Source: B1 sp964355075
GTDB taxonomy: Bacteria; Bacteroidota; Bacteroidia; UKL13-3
Direction: 5' to 3'
Length of the DNA stretch: 64,000 nt
Assembly: GCA_964355075.1 (NCBI GenBank)
Contig: CAYHCF010000002.1
Span: 62,001-126,000, forward strand
This document shows, piece by piece, positions 41,395-49,864 of the stretch. Every line of letters starts with the position of its first letter. Positions within the stretch are counted from its first letter, which is position 1. The translations under genes were made by a program, and so were the position numbers. The notes under the pieces are model-generated. The model made no database searches. It worked only from the letters and a program-made list of their open reading frames with translations, and had not been told where the DNA came from.

Positions 41395-42840
41395 TTAAAT
41401 TATTGTGTGTGCCATTAATCTCTTAAACCATGCGATAGAAGTATTAAAATCAGCAACTGCTTCCATCTGCTTGTATTCGTAATCGAGTGTTTGTTGTTGA
41501 ACACGCAGGATATCGATTAGCGCCGAACCTGATGATGCAAAACTTTTTAACATAATATTGAAAGATTTAGAAGCTAATTGATATTGATCTCCATAAAGAT
41601 TCATGCGACGTTTTGAATCCTGATATAATTGCATAGCTTGATAAAACTCAGCTTTTAACGCATTGGATGTAGCCTGATAATTTTGCCAGCTTGCCGATTT
41701 TAATAAATCTGTTTCGGCTTGCATTGAACTGTATTTTTTGCGAAAGATTGGCAAAGTGGCTGTTACCATTGGCATAATCATATCGTTTCCATTCATAGGC
41801 GAAGTGGACATTCCACTTTTCTCTATCAAGGAGTAATTTAGTCCTATTCCAAACATTGGGTAGCCCATTTTAGTCACCATTTTTTTGCGTGCATCGAGCG
41901 ATTGTTGCTCAAATTGAAGCATTCCCAGCATGGGATTGTTACTGAGTAAACTATCTGATAGAGCGAACAGCGATGATTGAAAATTATCAGCTATCAAGGT
42001 ATCCGGAATGTTAACTTCTGCATCGGGCTGCCTGTTTAGAAAACTGTTAAACTGGGCGGAAACCGTTTTGAACTGATTTTTTAACAGTTCAATATTGTTT
42101 TGAAGATCATTGATTTCAATTTGAATTCTATAGACATCAGAAAGGCCTGAACTACCCGGTGATGAACCCATGGAATTTCCCGACATAGATGAAGGTGGCT
42201 GGATTGCAACAGACCCGGAATTATTACCCTGAGTTCCTCCCATGCCATTCATTCCGGAAGATCCTGAAGAAATATTCTGAGTGGAAGCAGCAGTCATTGT
42301 TTTGTTGTTATTTGAATTACTGAATCCCGCCGGACCTGCCTTAAATTTTACAATAGCCAATCTTTCGATTGTTTTTAGAATCCCCATGTTTTTCTCCGAA
42401 ACACGAATATTCTGTTTAAGCTTGTGTAATTCATACCAACTTTGCTGCACCTCGTAAAATACCTGCAATTTTGCATCACGAAAGGATTCGAATTTTGCCT
42501 TGGCCATCAAGCTCATTTCATCTTTCGCCGATTTTAATACACCAAACCATGGAAACATTTGCATCAGACGGAAATCTGCCAGTTGATACCCTGCCATCAA
42601 TTCCATGGGCTGAAGGAATATACCGGCACTTAACTGAGGATCGGGTAAACCTCCAACTTGCGGTATTTTTTGTAGTGACGCTTTATATTCATAAAAACGC
42701 TGAAGCACCGTTGGATTATTCCTGGCTGCTATTTCGAGATAGTTGAACAGGGAATCAGTTTGTTGTTGACTTCTACCCAAAAACCAACTGCACAGTGCTA
42801 GCAGCGTTAAAAGTATTTTATTAATTACCTGATTTTTCAT
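41395..42840 (-). CDS. cusC: TolC-family outer-membrane channel, CusC-like
   Basis: A 481-residue outer-membrane efflux protein with a signal peptide (ending near GRSQQ) and two long helical repeats. A low-complexity insert coded by about 42135-42330 contains many Ser, Gly, Asn and Met residues (SSGMNGMGGTQGNN and SMSGNSMGSS). Such an insert is not usual for TolC proteins and may bind Cu(I) through methionines. The start codon lies inside the 3' end of the pump gene (20-bp overlap), indicating translational coupling. Confidence 0.9.
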   Translation of the reverse strand: MKNQVINKILLTLLALCSWFLGRSQQQTDSLFNYLEIAARNNPTVLQRFYEYKASLQKIPQVGGLPDPQLSAGIFLQPMELMAGYQLADFRLMQMFPWFGVLKSAKDEMSLMAKAKFESFRDAKLQVFYEVQQSWYELHKLKQNIRVSEKNMGILKTIERLAIVKFKAGPAGFSNSNNNKTMTAASTQNISSGSSGMNGMGGTQGNNSGSVAIQPPSSMSGNSMGSSPGSSGLSDVYRIQIEINDLQNNIELLKNQFKTVSAQFNSFLNRQPDAEVNIPDTLIADNFQSSLFALSDSLLSNNPMLGMLQFEQQSLDARKKMVTKMGYPMFGIGLNYSLIEKSGMSTSPMNGNDMIMPMVTATLPIFRKKYSSMQAETDLLKSASWQNYQATSNALKAEFYQAMQLYQDSKRRMNLYGDQYQLASKSFNIMLKSFASSGSALIDILRVQQQTLDYEYKQMEAVADFNTSIAWFKRLMAHTII

Positions 42841-45800
42841 CGTTAAACTGAATATTATTAGATTGAACTGCTAACTTATTCTGGCTGTTTACAGCACTTT
42901 CTCTCCACATTGCCTGAAACAAGGGAACCACAAAAACGGTCATTACCTGGATTATCATACCTCCAAACATGGGAATAGCCATGGGGATCATAATGTCGGA
43001 ACCTTTACCTGTGGAGGATAAAACAGGTAACAAGGCAATTACTGCAACTGCTGAGGTCATCATAGCTGGTCGTACACGCTTTAGACCTGCTGCTATTACT
43101 GCCTCTCGTACCTCATGAACCGTAGCAGGATGCCTTTCTTCAAATACCTGATGAATGTAGGTACCCATAATTACACCATCGTTCGTAGCAATACCGAATA
43201 GTGCAATAAAACCAACCCAAACGGCTACACTCAGATTTATGGTGTGCATCTGAAATAGTTCCCGCAAGTTGATACCTGAAACAGAAAAATTCATGAACCA
43301 ATCCTGACCGTACAACCAAAGCATTATAAAACCACCGGCAAATGCAACGAACACGCCGGAAAAGTGAATAAACGAAGCGGTAACCGTGCGGAATTGAAAA
43401 TAAAGTAACAACAAGATCAGGAGTAAACTGATGGGTATTACAATGGCTAATCGTTTTGTTGCCCTTAGTTGATTTTCATAATTACCGGCAAATTTATAAG
43501 ACACACCGGTAGGTAAGACCATGGCACCTGAAGTCAATTTTTGCTGCAATATTTTTGTTGCTTCTTCTACTACCTCAACTTCTGCTTTACCTTCATTTTT
43601 ATCAAATATTACATAACCATTAAGGAACGTATTTTCACTCCGGATCATTTGTGCGCCACGTGAATAATCAATATCGGCAATTTCACTCAAAGGAACCTGT
43701 ACACCATTCAAAGCCGGAATAAGAATTCGCTTGAGATCATCAGGATTATCCCGTAGTTCACGGGCATAACGAACCCTGAGGCTGAACCGTTCACGTCCAT
43801 CAACAGATGAAGAAAGTGCCATACCTCCAATAGCAACCTGCAACACTTCCTGAACATCGTTCACACTCATGCCGTATCTTGCCATAGCTTCACGGTTGAG
43901 TTTTATTTCAAGGTAAGGAGCACCCACAGCGCGATCGTAGAACACGGAAGGTCCCGTAATAGATGGAACATCTTTCAGAGCCTGCTCAAGCTGCATCCCG
44001 GCCTTCTCAATGGAATTCAGATCAGGTCCAAAAACTTTCAAGCCCATTGGAGCACGCATACCTGTTGAAAGCATTACCAGCCGGGTTTCGATGGGCTGTA
44101 ATTTTGGGGCTGAAGTGAGACCGGGAATGTTAGTCACTTTTACAATTTCGTTCCAAATGTCATTCGGTCTTTTAATTTGCGGTCTCCACTGGCGGAAATA
44201 CTCACCACTGTTGTCAGGGATAAGGCTGTCGGCAGGAATTACTCTAAAACCTTCTTTTTCGATATTGTATTTAGATCCGTTTTTAAGAAGGTAGCTGCCT
44301 TCATTATCCACTTTAAATTGACTGCGATGTCCATTCTCATCCAGGATAAATTCTGAACAATAATTGATGGTATTCTCAAACATTTGCACCGGAGCCGGAT
44401 CGAGTGCTGAATTAACGCGGCCCCATTTACCAACGGCAATCTCTACTTCAGGAATTGCCGAAAGCCTCTTATCAAGCGTTTCAATATAATCCAGGTTCTT
44501 TTCAATACTTGAATGTGGCATACTGGTGGGCATCAGCAAAAAAGATCCTTCGTTTAAGGAAGGCATAAACTCTTTGCCGGTTCCCGGAAATAACTTTTCA
44601 GAGGCTTGCCAGTTTGCAGTTTGTCTGAAATTTTTCCAACCTGCTTTTTCGATTCCTGTGGCCATAATACCAAAGGTTTTATTGAATCCCTGCCAGACCA
44701 ACAGACCAAAAAACAATGTTATTGCAGGGATAAGCAGAAATTTTCTTTTATTCGCCAAAGCCCAGCGAATGATTCCTTCATAATAATGAACCATTAACAT
44801 GAGTGGGACAAGAATTACCGCAATAATCCAACTTACGAACAGAAAGTTTGTAAAGGAACTGTTATGTGCTCCCAGAGGCAACCATTCAATGGTGAGATAC
44901 CATACTGCTACCAGCGCGGTAATACCAATATTGATATAGTTTGGAAATTCTTTTTTGTGCTCAGACCAGCGATATTCCAGTAAATTATTAATACCAATCA
45001 GGGTTAATGCCAACGCCGGCCAGGTGTGCCAGAAGATCAAAAAAATGATGCCTGCAAGTATCAAACTTCCATTCCATATTTTGCGAATCTTTTTAGTATC
45101 CACGCGAATAGAAAAAAAGATATGTGTAAGGGTTGGTAAAACAACAATACCGAGAACCAGTGCCGACAACAATGCAAAAGTTTTAGTGAAAGCCAGTGGA
45201 TGAAACAATTTTCCTTCAGCAGCCTGCATGGCAAAAACAGGCAGGAAACTAACAATAGTTGTTGCAATAGCAGTGACCACCGCTGCGCGAACTTCGGTTG
45301 TAGCCAGGTAAATAACCTGTAGCAATTTATTTCCACGAACACCCTCATTTTCCCGCATTTCCAAATGCCGGAGAATGTTTTCTACATAAATAATTCCAAT
45401 ATCAACCATAACACCAATCGCAATAGCAATACCCGATAGTGCCACAATATTGGCCTCGATACCGAAAATGCGCATGAAAATAAAAGTCATTAAAACACCT
45501 ATGGGAAGTAATCCTGCTACAATAAGGGATGCCCTAAGGTTCATCACCAGAATTATTATGACAAGAATACTGATTAGAATTTCGTGCGACAGGGCTGATT
45601 CGAGTGTTCCGATGGTTTCTTTTATCAGCGAGGTGCGGTCGTAAAAAGGAACGACGGTTACTTTGGAAATGGATCCGTCGGGTAAGGTTTTTTGTGGCAA
45701 TCCGGCTTCGATTTCTTTTATTTTGTCTTTGACATTGTTGATCACTTCCATCGGGTTTGACCCATAACGGGCAACAACCACGGCACCAACAGCTTCAGAA

Positions 45801-46693
45801 CCTGCTTTATCGAGACCTCCCCGGCGAGTGGCCGGACCAAATGAAATATGGGCAACATCTTTAATACGCACTGGAATATTATTTCTCACGGCAACAACCG
45901 ATAACTCAACATCCTCAAGGCTTTTTACATACCCTAAACCACGAATAATGTACTCGACGTTGTTTAATTCCATGGTTTCAGCACCGATATCGAGATTGCT
46001 TTTACGCACCGCATTCATCACGTCCATCACCGATACATTAAAGGCTTTCAATGCTTCCGGATTCAGATCGACCTGATATTCCTTAATGAAACCACCTACT
46101 GATGCAACTTCTGAAACCCCTTCAGCGGTTGTCAAACCATATTTTACATAAAAATCCTGAATAGTTCTCAATTCCTGAGGATCCCACCCACCATTTGGCT
46201 TACCAGTTTTAGGATCGCGACCTTCGAGGGTGTACCAATAAATTTGCCCCAGTGCAGTAGCATCCGGCCCGAGCGTTGGTTGAACACCCGCAGGTATTGT
46301 TCCCGATGGCAGAGAGCTAAGCTTTTCAAGAATCCGGGAGCGACTCCAGTAAAAATCAATTTTATCTTTAAAAATGATATAGATAAAAGACATGCCGAAC
46401 ATAGAGGTGCTTCGTACGGTTTGCACGCCCGGAATACCCAACAGTACTGTAGTTAAAGGATAGGTTACTTGGTCCTGAATATCTTTTGGTGAACGACCCA
46501 TCCATTCGGTAGCAACTATTTGTTGATTTTCTCCTATATCCGGAATTGCATCAACAGAAATTGGATCCCGAGGCATGAAATCCGACTTCCAGTTGAAAGG
46601 CATATAAACAACCCCCATCACAATAAATGAAATCAGGAGGATGAAGGTAATCAGCCGGTTCTCAAGAAAATATTTTACAATTCGATTAAGCAT
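42821..46693 (-). CDS. cusA: Copper/silver RND efflux permease, CusA-like
   Basis: A 1290-residue inner-membrane pump, proton-driven, working with CusB and CusC. The N-terminus MLNRIVKYFLENRLITFILL is the first helix. Three motifs match the methionine triad that binds Cu(I)/Ag(I) in E. coli CusA (M573/M623/M672, from memory): FLLMPTSMP, PVQMFENT and RLVMLSTGM. The protein is about 240 residues longer than E. coli CusA. Extra hydrophobic segments are coded near 44750-45110, and a polar insert (EFILDENGHRSQFKVDNEG region) near 44190-44350. Large forms of this kind occur in Bacteroidota. Confidence 0.93.
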   Translation of the reverse strand: MLNRIVKYFLENRLITFILLISFIVMGVVYMPFNWKSDFMPRDPISVDAIPDIGENQQIVATEWMGRSPKDIQDQVTYPLTTVLLGIPGVQTVRSTSMFGMSFIYIIFKDKIDFYWSRSRILEKLSSLPSGTIPAGVQPTLGPDATALGQIYWYTLEGRDPKTGKPNGGWDPQELRTIQDFYVKYGLTTAEGVSEVASVGGFIKEYQVDLNPEALKAFNVSVMDVMNAVRKSNLDIGAETMELNNVEYIIRGLGYVKSLEDVELSVVAVRNNIPVRIKDVAHISFGPATRRGGLDKAGSEAVGAVVVARYGSNPMEVINNVKDKIKEIEAGLPQKTLPDGSISKVTVVPFYDRTSLIKETIGTLESALSHEILISILVIIILVMNLRASLIVAGLLPIGVLMTFIFMRIFGIEANIVALSGIAIAIGVMVDIGIIYVENILRHLEMRENEGVRGNKLLQVIYLATTEVRAAVVTAIATTIVSFLPVFAMQAAEGKLFHPLAFTKTFALLSALVLGIVVLPTLTHIFFSIRVDTKKIRKIWNGSLILAGIIFLIFWHTWPALALTLIGINNLLEYRWSEHKKEFPNYINIGITALVAVWYLTIEWLPLGAHNSSFTNFLFVSWIIAVILVPLMLMVHYYEGIIRWALANKRKFLLIPAITLFFGLLVWQGFNKTFGIMATGIEKAGWKNFRQTANWQASEKLFPGTGKEFMPSLNEGSFLLMPTSMPHSSIEKNLDYIETLDKRLSAIPEVEIAVGKWGRVNSALDPAPVQMFENTINYCSEFILDENGHRSQFKVDNEGSYLLKNGSKYNIEKEGFRVIPADSLIPDNSGEYFRQWRPQIKRPNDIWNEIVKVTNIPGLTSAPKLQPIETRLVMLSTGMRAPMGLKVFGPDLNSIEKAGMQLEQALKDVPSITGPSVFYDRAVGAPYLEIKLNREAMARYGMSVNDVQEVLQVAIGGMALSSSVDGRERFSLRVRYARELRDNPDDLKRILIPALNGVQVPLSEIADIDYSRGAQMIRSENTFLNGYVIFDKNEGKAEVEVVEEATKILQQKLTSGAMVLPTGVSYKFAGNYENQLRATKRLAIVIPISLLLILLLLYFQFRTVTASFIHFSGVFVAFAGGFIMLWLYGQDWFMNFSVSGINLRELFQMHTINLSVAVWVGFIALFGIATNDGVIMGTYIHQVFEERHPATVHEVREAVIAAGLKRVRPAMMTSAVAVIALLPVLSSTGKGSDIMIPMAIPMFGGMIIQVMTVFVVPLFQAMWRESAVNSQNKLAVQSNNIQFNDEKSGN

Positions 46694-46700
46694 GATTTGA

Positions 46701-46955
46701 TTAATTATCAGCTGTGGCTAGCTCGAGATCCATTCCACACTCAGTGCATTGAGCGGGTTTATAGGCTATAACCTCAGGGTGCATCGGGCAGGCATATAAA
46801 ACGGAGTCTTTTACCTGAACCGAATCCTGTACTGAGGTTTTTGCAGTCGTTGATTTTTGCTCAGGAGTTTGATTACAACTCATGATAAATACAAATAGAG
46901 CAAATGTGAAAATGAAATGCAGAAAGGATATCCTTTTAATTTTTGGGTCTTTCAT
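46701..46955 (-). CDS. Heavy-metal-binding-domain lipoprotein
   Basis: An 84-residue exported protein: signal peptide with lipobox IMSC, a Thr/Ser/Gln/Val linker, and a heavy-metal-binding domain reading YACPMHPEV and then QCTECGMDLE. The same domain sits at the N-terminus of the CusB-like adaptor. ATG 46955 is chosen because the signal peptide begins there; it overlaps the end of the HMA gene by 20 bp. It ends 7 bp before the pump gene. A periplasmic copper-chaperone role, in the place of CusF, is inference. Confidence 0.85.
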   Translation of the reverse strand: MKDPKIKRISFLHFIFTFALFVFIMSCNQTPEQKSTTAKTSVQDSVQVKDSVLYACPMHPEVIAYKPAQCTECGMDLELATADN

Positions 46956-47280
46956 ATTGACAGCATTTATGTAAGTTATTATAGGTTTCATCTTTTGCCT
47001 TCAAATCATCCATGTCGTATCCAACATTTGCGATCTTTTGTTTGATATCTGCAAGGGTGATTTTAGATGAATCATAAGCAACAACAATCATTTTTGTTTT
47101 GGAGTCCCAACTTTTTGAAAGAATTCCATCTTTCTTTTTCAAAGCTCCTTCAATGGTTTCTTGGCACATATCACAATTGCCATAAACTTTAAAGGTTTCT
47201 GTTTTTTTAATTGCTTTTTGGGCATACAGAGAACTACTGATCCCAAAAATACAAATCATAGCAATAATTAAATTTTTCAT
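46936..47280 (-). CDS. Exported HMA-domain copper-binding protein
   Basis: A 114-residue protein with a signal peptide (cleaved near SLYAQ) and a heavy-metal-associated domain whose metal loop is GNCDMC (about residues 34-39). It also carries a C-terminal Cys-Cys pair (LHKCCQYERP) outside the usual domain. It probably binds Cu(I) in the periplasm and passes it to the efflux system. It is the first gene of the pump operon; two direct repeats lie about 80-115 bp upstream of its start. Confidence 0.88.
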   Translation of the reverse strand: MKNLIIAMICIFGISSSLYAQKAIKKTETFKVYGNCDMCQETIEGALKKKDGILSKSWDSKTKMIVVAYDSSKITLADIKQKIANVGYDMDDLKAKDETYNNLHKCCQYERPKN

Positions 47281-47362
47281 ATTGTTTGTTTGTTTTTAAA
47301 TTTATTAATTGAATATTGATTCTTCAAAAGCTATTAAGGCCTAAAAAGAAACATGCTGTTTT

Positions 47363-47395
47363 ACGAATGAAATTGAAATAATTTCACGAATGAAA
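47363..47395 (-). promoter_or_regulatory. Pair of direct repeats upstream of the copper operon
   Basis: The sequence ACGAATGAAA occurs at 47363-47372 and again at 47386-47395, a 23-bp period (about two helical turns). On the minus strand they read TTTCATTCGT and lie upstream of a near-consensus -7 element (TAGCTTTTG, 47325-47333). This layout suits a direct-repeat activator such as an AraC-type protein. No regulator gene is nearby. Confidence 0.5.
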
Positions 47396-47400
47396 ACGGC

Positions 47401-47427
47401 AAAAACTCCCATTAATTAAATGGAAGT
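47401..47427 (-). terminator. Candidate terminator after the HYC_CC_PP gene
   Basis: A 9-bp stem (47405-47413 with 47419-47427, one G-U pair) with a 5-base loop. On the minus strand a short T-run follows (47401-47404). It begins 20 bp after the stop of the gene ending at 47448. Confidence 0.55.
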
Positions 47428-47447
47428 ATCATTTTTTTATGAAGGAA

Positions 47448-47825
47448 TTAAATCAGGAAAGTCCTGTACAGAATGTTCAGTGAAACTTGCCGGATAGGTG
47501 GAGAATTTCCGGTTAGATAAGAAACTGGCTTGCTTATATCCGATTTAGAAATAACTGAGTTAAAAAATACGGATACAAATAACCAATTTACTGAGGTCTG
47601 TACAATTTGTGAAGGGGAATTATAATTATCGGTTACCTTTTTAAGGTCAACAATGGTTTTGGTACAACAACTATGCGAAGTCTTTCCCTTACAACAACCT
47701 GTTTTCATCCCAACAAGGGAAACGGTTGATTTCTTCTTATGTGGACAATAATCAATGGATAAACAAAATCCACTTGATGAGATCATTATCAATAAGGAAA
47801 GCAATATGGACAAACTTTTTTTCAA
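47448..47825 (-). CDS. HYC_CC_PP family Cys-rich exported protein
   Basis: A 125-residue protein with a signal peptide (MKKSLSILLSLLIMISSSGFC). The conserved markers are YCPHKKK, the pair GCCKGK and SCCTK, and a C-terminal SPPIRQVSL. These define the HYC_CC_PP family of Bacteroidota, found near copper-handling genes. The Cys and His residues suggest Cu binding in the periplasm. The start is TTG 47825, supported by the Lys-rich signal peptide; no ATG fits. It is probably a separate transcription unit, since a terminator-like hairpin follows. Confidence 0.8.
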   Translation of the reverse strand: MKKSLSILLSLLIMISSSGFCLSIDYCPHKKKSTVSLVGMKTGCCKGKTSHSCCTKTIVDLKKVTDNYNSPSQIVQTSVNWLFVSVFFNSVISKSDISKPVSYLTGNSPPIRQVSLNILYRTFLI

Positions 47826-48061
47826 TCGGGGCGCAAGTTAAATATATTTATTTTATAAAAAAAAATAAATTTTTTAAAGCTAGTACTCGCTAAGACAATT
47901 TCATTGAAAGATAATATGAAGAAACTAAACCGATCTCCAAATATATCCTGGATGATTTTTTTGTTAGAAACAAATGAAAAATAAAATTAAAAAAAATAAT
48001 TATGTTGACTATGTATGTATCAGTAATCAACTAAAAAATGTTTAATCTAATTTTATTTGCA

Positions 48062-49000
48062 TTAAACCCAAATTTCTTCTATTACCTCCCCTTGCAGACC
48101 CACTTTTATCATTTTTACAGGGATTTTTCTATTGGCTGCATTTACCGCAGTCATTGCCATATGCAATAAGCCACCACAACAAGGTACCTCCATAATCATG
48201 ACCGTGATCGTGTTGACATGGGCATCATTTACCATACTTGTAAGCTTTGTAATATATTCCTCCTGATAACTGTCAAGTTTGGGACATGCAATGGCAATTG
48301 ATCGTCCTTTCAAGTGTTCTCTGTGAAATTCTCCACAGGCGAAGGCAACACAATCGGCTGCCAAAAGCAAATCACAATTTCTGAAATAAGGAGCCATCGG
48401 ATTTACAAGATGCATCTGAATAGGCCATTGTTTTAATTCGGAAGGTTGACTGCGCATATTTGGGTCTTCCTTTACAAAGATATCCATATTATCAGGTTCC
48501 CTAAAGTCCATGGTTATGGCTCCCGGGCATCCACAACCACTATTTACCGGATGCTGTGAAATGTTTGTTTTCTGATCCGGATGGTCTGCCTCATTTGGGT
48601 TGGAAGCGGGTGAATAATTTTCCATTTCATTGATTATTTCCTGAACACTAAATGTCAGTTGCTTTTGATTTTTATTAAGGTAATGAATAGCTTCATTATA
48701 GTAGCTAGTCTCCCCATGCTCCTGCAAATGTTTTAAATGTGCAATGGTGGTATTTCTACCTTGGCCTGCAATTACTTTTATCACTTCCAGTTCACTGTAG
48801 GTTGCAGCTTCCCTCTTCTCAATTTCAATGGCGTCCTGAGGGCATTCACCAATACAAGCACCTAATCCGTCACACATAAGTTCGCTCACCAACCTGGCCT
48901 TTCCGTCAATCAATTGAAGGGCACCCTCAGGGCATCCCGGAATACAGTTTCCACAACCATCACACTTTTCTTCGTCTATTACTATTATTTCTCTTATCAT
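48062..49000 (-). CDS. Dicluster ferredoxin-type iron-sulfur protein
   Basis: A 312-residue cytosolic protein. Two ferredoxin motifs lie at the N-terminus: CDGCGNCIPGCPEGA and CDGLGACIGECPQDA. A helical middle part (HLKHLQEHGETSYYNEAI) is followed by a Cys-Gly-Cys stretch (GCGCPG). The C-terminal domain has LLAADCVAFACGEF, IACPKLDSY and VPCCGGLL, whose cysteines could hold a further cluster. This architecture is common in anaerobic Bacteroidota and Firmicutes; the function is not established. ATG 49000 starts exactly at the ferredoxin domain. It lies in the formate dehydrogenase neighbourhood. Confidence 0.82.
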   Translation of the reverse strand: MIREIIVIDEEKCDGCGNCIPGCPEGALQLIDGKARLVSELMCDGLGACIGECPQDAIEIEKREAATYSELEVIKVIAGQGRNTTIAHLKHLQEHGETSYYNEAIHYLNKNQKQLTFSVQEIINEMENYSPASNPNEADHPDQKTNISQHPVNSGCGCPGAITMDFREPDNMDIFVKEDPNMRSQPSELKQWPIQMHLVNPMAPYFRNCDLLLAADCVAFACGEFHREHLKGRSIAIACPKLDSYQEEYITKLTSMVNDAHVNTITVMIMEVPCCGGLLHMAMTAVNAANRKIPVKMIKVGLQGEVIEEIWV

Positions 49001-49067
49001 TTTGTACTTTCCAATTACCAATTGCTTCCCGTTTTGCATTTCACGGGACAAACTATACCCAATATTC

Positions 49068-49526
49068 TCAGAATACTTCCGGATAACCTATTTCAATGAA
49101 AATATTTTCGAGCTTATGCTTATGTCCCATCTCCATGTTCGACAAATTTTCCATAGCCTCTTTTTCTGTCGGGTTTAGTGCACTGGCAGCAAGATTCCGG
49201 TATAATTCTGCCGCTTCCAGCTCGCGCTTCATCGCAATGGCGATAGCTTCACTCGGTTTCATCTCCAATGAAAGTGCTGGCAAATCCTGTGTTTCAGTAA
49301 TTTTATAATCTACATCCTGGATTTTAAAGATAATACCCAGTTCCCTGTTATTTCTGTAAATTTCCAATAAATTGGCATGGCCATTTTCATCTGCTGCCAG
49401 TTCTTCAAAGATTTTTCTTACCCCGGGATTCGTTACTTTTTGGGCTGCAGCGGTGTAAAATTCAAAGGCTTGATTTTCCTGATCAATAGCAAAATCAATG
49501 AGCTTGTTAAAATCGTTTTCGTTCAT
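49068..49526 (-). CDS. Rubrerythrin-like ferritin-fold protein
   Basis: A 152-residue four-helix di-iron protein. Iron ligands are seen as EN..AFEFY in helix 1, ADENGHANLLE in helix 2, KRELEAAELY in helix 3 and NMEMGHKHKLE in helix 4. There is no rubredoxin tail, so it belongs to the short rubrerythrin/ferritin-like group, which in anaerobes removes peroxide. It lies 67 bp before the dicluster ferredoxin gene on the same strand and may be its redox partner (inference). Confidence 0.85.
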   Translation of the reverse strand: MNENDFNKLIDFAIDQENQAFEFYTAAAQKVTNPGVRKIFEELAADENGHANLLEIYRNNRELGIIFKIQDVDYKITETQDLPALSLEMKPSEAIAIAMKRELEAAELYRNLAASALNPTEKEAMENLSNMEMGHKHKLENIFIEIGYPEVF

Positions 49527-49644
49527 AATTTTTATTATTTATTACTCTTTTTATTCCTGTTTCAGCGGGAATCTGCGCTTCAATTCTTTATCTAAATAAC
49601 ATCCATTTTTCTTAGTAGCTACAGATAGATGCCACAAAGGCTCT

Positions 49645-49748
49645 AAGACGCAAAGGTTTTAAACTTTGTGCCTTCGCGTCTTGGCGGCTAAAATTGTTTC
49701 TTAGTTCCTTAGTAGCAAAAGAAAATAATAAGGCTACAACAAAGAAAC
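49645..49748. repeat. Interspersed inverted repeats in a 335-bp spacer
   Basis: The spacer 49527-49861 contains no gene that I can support. Bases 49645-49656 (AAGACGCAAAGG) pair with 49671-49682 (CCTTCGCGTCTT) with one mismatch. A second unit pairs GTTTCTTAGTTCC..AGTAGC (49696-49716) imperfectly with GGCTACAACAAAGAAAC (49732-49748). TTCAGCGGGAATCTGCG at 49561 and TTTCTTAGTAGC at 49608 match repeats seen at 30154 and 37322. The spacer acts as a landing zone for several repeat families. Confidence 0.7.
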
Positions 49749-49785
49749 AAATTAAAACTGATCTTCCATTTTACCTTATCCCTAT

Positions 49786-49864
49786 ATTCTTAATTATAAA
49801 TTCTTAATTTTAATTATTAATTTTAATTATTAATTCTTAATTATTAATTCTTAATTCTTAATTA
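49786..49864. repeat. AT-rich heptamer array at the 3' end of fdhA
   Basis: Eleven or more units of ATTCTTA / ATTATTA type, with two 6-bp units (ATTTTA), run without a break into the stop codon of the minus-strand gene (TTA at 49862-49864). The period is again 7 bp, but the unit differs from the ATTTACG family. Confidence 0.85.

Noticed and set aside
47826..48061. Small RNA or gene in the AT-rich spacer between the copper and iron-sulfur genes
   Set aside because: No conserved frame, hairpin plus T-run or promoter pair was found.
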